A stretch of 13,638 bases of DNA from Natronohydrobacter sp. (GTDB lineage Bacteria; Pseudomonadota; Alphaproteobacteria; Rhodobacterales; Rhodobacteraceae), in assembly GCA_007118445.1 (NCBI GenBank), contig SKRP01000044.1, forward strand, positions 1-13,638, in the 5' to 3' direction. Under the pieces are notes generated by a model, which was given only the letters and a program-made list of their open reading frames with translations, was not told the DNA's origin and did not search any database. Both the position numbers and the translations under genes were made by a program. Below, in pieces: positions 11,751 through 13,638 of this stretch. Numbering within the stretch: the first letter of the stretch is position 1; every line of letters begins with the position of its first letter.

Positions 11751-12537
11751 CGCGATGTGCCCCGTCTGCCAGGCTGCGCACATAGTCGAGAATCCCGGAT
11801 ACAGGCTTGCCCGACGCGATTTCCTTGACAATGGCTGACCCCACGACGCAGCCATCTGCGACTTTCGCGATGGCCTCTGCTGTGTCGGGCGTTGAAATCC
11901 CGAAACCCACGATCACCGGCAGATCCGTGGCCGCCTTGATTCGCGCGACCTCTGGCCCGACATCGGCGGCCTGTGCCGCCGCCGCCCCGGTAATCCCGGT
12001 GATCGAGACGTAATAGACAAAGCCCGAGGTGTTCTGCAGCACTTTGGGCAAGCGTTTCGCATCTGTGGTTGGCGTGGCCAGCCGGATGAAATTCAGCCCT
12101 GCCGCCTGCGCCGGAATGCACAGCTCGTCATCCTCTTCGGGCGGCAGGTCCACCACGATCAGCCCGTCCACGCCTGCGGATTTCGCGTCACTCAGGAACT
12201 GGTCCACACCGCGCGCATAGATCGGATTGTAATAGCCCATCAGCACGATGGGGGTCGTATCATCGCCCTCGCGAAAGCGGCGCACCATGTCGAGCGTCTT
12301 GGCGAGCGTCTGCCCGCCCTCCAGCGCGCGCTGGCCTGCCAGCTGGATCGTCGGACCATCGGCCATCGGATCGGTAAAGGGCACGCCCAGCTCGATGATA
12401 TCGACGCCCGCCCCCGGCAGCCCCTTCATCACGGCAAGCGAAGTCTCCAGATCCGGGTCGCCTCCCATGATATAGGACACGAAGGCCTTGCGGCCTTCGG
12501 ATTGCAGCTTGGCGAATGTCTGGTCGATTCTGGTCAT
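11746..12537 (-). CDS. trpA: Tryptophan synthase alpha chain
   Basis: A 263-residue TIM-barrel enzyme that cleaves indole-3-glycerol phosphate to indole and glyceraldehyde 3-phosphate and channels indole to TrpB. Catalytic E49 (DIIELGVPF) and D60 (DPMADGPTI) lie at the canonical positions, and the phosphate-binding C-terminal segment VGFGIST is present. The ATG at 12537-12535 gives the family length with a GGGAA-type ribosome site; in-frame sequence further upstream is antisense to ychF and is not part of the gene. No trpB or trpF lies beside it in the window, so it appears to be transcribed alone. The 133 bases before it, shared with ychF, show no attenuator or leader peptide. Confidence 0.97.
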   Translation of the reverse strand: MTRIDQTFAKLQSEGRKAFVSYIMGGDPDLETSLAVMKGLPGAGVDIIELGVPFTDPMADGPTIQLAGQRALEGGQTLAKTLDMVRRFREGDDTTPIVLMGYYNPIYARGVDQFLSDAKSAGVDGLIVVDLPPEEDDELCIPAQAAGLNFIRLATPTTDAKRLPKVLQNTSGFVYYVSITGITGAAAAQAADVGPEVARIKAATDLPVIVGFGISTPDTAEAIAKVADGCVVGSAIVKEIASGKPVSGILDYVRSLADGAHRG

Positions 12538-12605
12538 GTGTTCCCGGTCCCTGTCCTGCGTTTCGGGTTTGGGCCAAATCGCGCGGGGAATCAACTGCTG
12601 TTGCC

Positions 12606-12634
12606 TTGTCTTGCCCCCTGCCTGCCCGTAAAAG
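12606..12634 (+). promoter_or_regulatory. Candidate promoter of ychF
   Basis: TTGTCT (12606-12611), a 17-base spacer and TAAAAG (12629-12634) would start transcription near 12641, leaving about a 30-base leader before the ATG at 12671. By eye only; no comparable pair was found for trpA in the other direction. Confidence 0.4.
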
Positions 12635-12670
12635 CGCGGCGCAGCAGGTGTCGCGCGAAAGGGAATAGTC

Positions 12671-13638
12671 ATGGGCTTCAAGATGGGAATCGTGGGTCTG
12701 CCGAATGTCGGCAAATCGACCCTGTTCAACGCGCTGACCAGGACCGCTGCCGCGCAGGCCGCGAATTTCCCGTTCTGCACCATCGAGCCGAATGTGGGCG
12801 ATGTGGCTGTGCCCGATGCGCGCCTGCCGCGACTGGCCGAAATCGCCAAATCGCGCGAGGTGATTCCCACCCGCATGACTTTCGTTGATATCGCCGGTCT
12901 GGTGCGCGGTGCGTCCAAGGGCGAGGGGCTGGGCAACCAGTTTCTGGCCAATATCCGCGAGGTTGACGCCATCGCCCATGTGCTGCGCTGTTTTGAAGAT
13001 GACGATGTGACCCATGTCGAAGGCAAGATCGACCCGGTGGCAGATGCCGAAACCATCGAAACCGAGCTGATGATTGCCGATATGGATTCGATCGAGCGGC
13101 GTCTGGCGAATCTCTCGCGCAAGCTGCGCGGGGGTGACAAGGAAGCGGTGGAACAAGATGTGCTGTTGCGCCGGGCGCTGGCAGCGCTCGAAGATGGCCG
13201 CCCCGCGCGCACGGTCGAGGTCTCGGCCGAAGAGCGCAAAAGCTGGCGGATGCTTCAGCTTCTGACCTCGAAGCCGGTGCTCTATGTGTGCAATGTCGAA
13301 GAAGCCTCGGCCGGGACAGGCAATGCGCTGTCCGAGAAAGTCGCCGCGATGGCGGCTGCGCAAGGCGCCGCGCATGTGGTGATTTCCGCGCAGATCGAGG
13401 AAGAAATCAGCCAGCTGGACGCCGAGGAAGCCGAGATGTTCCTGTCTGAGATGGGCCTGGAAGAGCCGGGGCTGGATCGCCTGATTCGTGCGGGCTACCA
13501 GCTTCTGGGCCTGCAGACCTATTTCACTGTCGGCCCGAAAGAGGCGCGCGCCTGGACAGTCCCGGTTGGCACGCTTGCACCGCAGGCCGCGGGCGTCATT
13601 CACGGCGATTTCGAGCGCGGCTTCATCCGCGCCGAAAC
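12671..13638 (+). CDS. ychF: Redox-regulated ATPase YchF (OLA1/Obg-like), 3' end missing
   Basis: The first 322 residues of a P-loop ATPase of the Obg/HflX class that associates with ribosomes. Visible are the P loop GLPNVGKST (9-17), the switch region NFPFCTIEPN (32-41), the G3 motif DIAGLVRGAS (73-82), a helical insert (about 130-195) and, in place of the GTP-specific NKxD, NVEE (208-211), consistent with ATP preference in YchF. The TGS-like C-terminal domain begins near 285 (TYFTVGPKEARAW). The usual length is about 365, so roughly 40 residues lie beyond the window. The ATG at 12671 has GGGAA seven bases upstream. It is divergent from trpA. Confidence 0.97.
   Translation, partial: MGFKMGIVGLPNVGKSTLFNALTRTAAAQAANFPFCTIEPNVGDVAVPDARLPRLAEIAKSREVIPTRMTFVDIAGLVRGASKGEGLGNQFLANIREVDAIAHVLRCFEDDDVTHVEGKIDPVADAETIETELMIADMDSIERRLANLSRKLRGGDKEAVEQDVLLRRALAALEDGRPARTVEVSAEERKSWRMLQLLTSKPVLYVCNVEEASAGTGNALSEKVAAMAAAQGAAHVVISAQIEEEISQLDAEEAEMFLSEMGLEEPGLDRLIRAGYQLLGLQTYFTVGPKEARAWTVPVGTLAPQAAGVIHGDFERGFIRAE

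Noticed and set aside
12538..13239. Possible N-terminal extension of trpA to 497 residues
   Set aside because: The extension is antisense to ychF; TrpA catalytic residues fall at canonical numbers only when translation starts at 12537.
12260..13603. 447-codon open frame on the minus strand opposite ychF
   Set aside because: It is antisense to an unmistakable ychF and runs into the trpA region in a different frame; long shadow frames are common in GC-rich DNA, and no domain is recognisable.

Overview
The window looks like chromosomal DNA from an alphaproteobacterium of the Rhodobacterales (Rhodobacter/Roseobacter group). The DNA is GC-rich, codons favour G or C in third position, and several products (a complex I NDUFA9-like protein, an NDUFAF5-like protein, an acidic Ala/Pro-rich protein and a 66-residue double-hydrophobic protein) resemble families I associate with this order. 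I could run no database search, so the taxonomy rests on protein recognition. I see no insertion sequence, integrase, phage gene, CRISPR array or plasmid function; this is mostly core genome.

Layout. 1-625 (minus, cut by the left edge): conserved N-terminal domain followed by an (Ala-Glu)n tract encoded by a perfect hexanucleotide repeat. 763-1434 (plus): thiamine diphosphokinase. 1461-2492 (minus): APH-fold phosphotransferase. 2659-2971: two leucine tRNA genes pointing at each other, Leu(UAA) on plus and Leu(CAG) on minus, each with a candidate sigma-70-type promoter; the second is bracketed by a 13-bp inverted repeat. 3115-4101 (plus): NDUFA9-like SDR protein.

8419-4105 (minus): a seven-gene same-strand run with short gaps or overlaps: comF, glutaredoxin, nitrilase-superfamily amidase, MarR regulator, ECF sigma factor, RskA-like anti-sigma factor, secreted fasciclin-domain protein. 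The amidase/glutaredoxin pair suggests a glutathione theme. The last three match in gene content the mycobacterial SigK-RskA-MPT70/83 (fasciclin) system, and an ECF-type promoter candidate precedes the fasciclin gene.

8453-9295 and 9355-10476 (plus): an NDUFAF5-like methyltransferase-fold protein lacking a recognisable glycine-rich SAM motif, then ferrochelatase with an inverted repeat across its candidate promoter. A 32-bp perfect palindrome terminates hemH and the convergent 66-residue protein gene (10566-10766, minus). 11128-11679 (plus): CAP/SCP-domain lipoprotein with one catalytic-type histidine replaced. 11746-12537 (minus): trpA. 12671-end (plus): ychF, cut by the right edge.

The strongest leads are the sigma/anti-sigma/fasciclin module, the coding hexamer tract, the inverted repeat tying the tRNA-Leu(CAG) leader to its trailer, the altered SAM site of the NDUFAF5-like protein and its possibly near-leaderless start, and the hemH operator-like repeat. 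I found no clearly new multi-gene system; most genes belong to known families.
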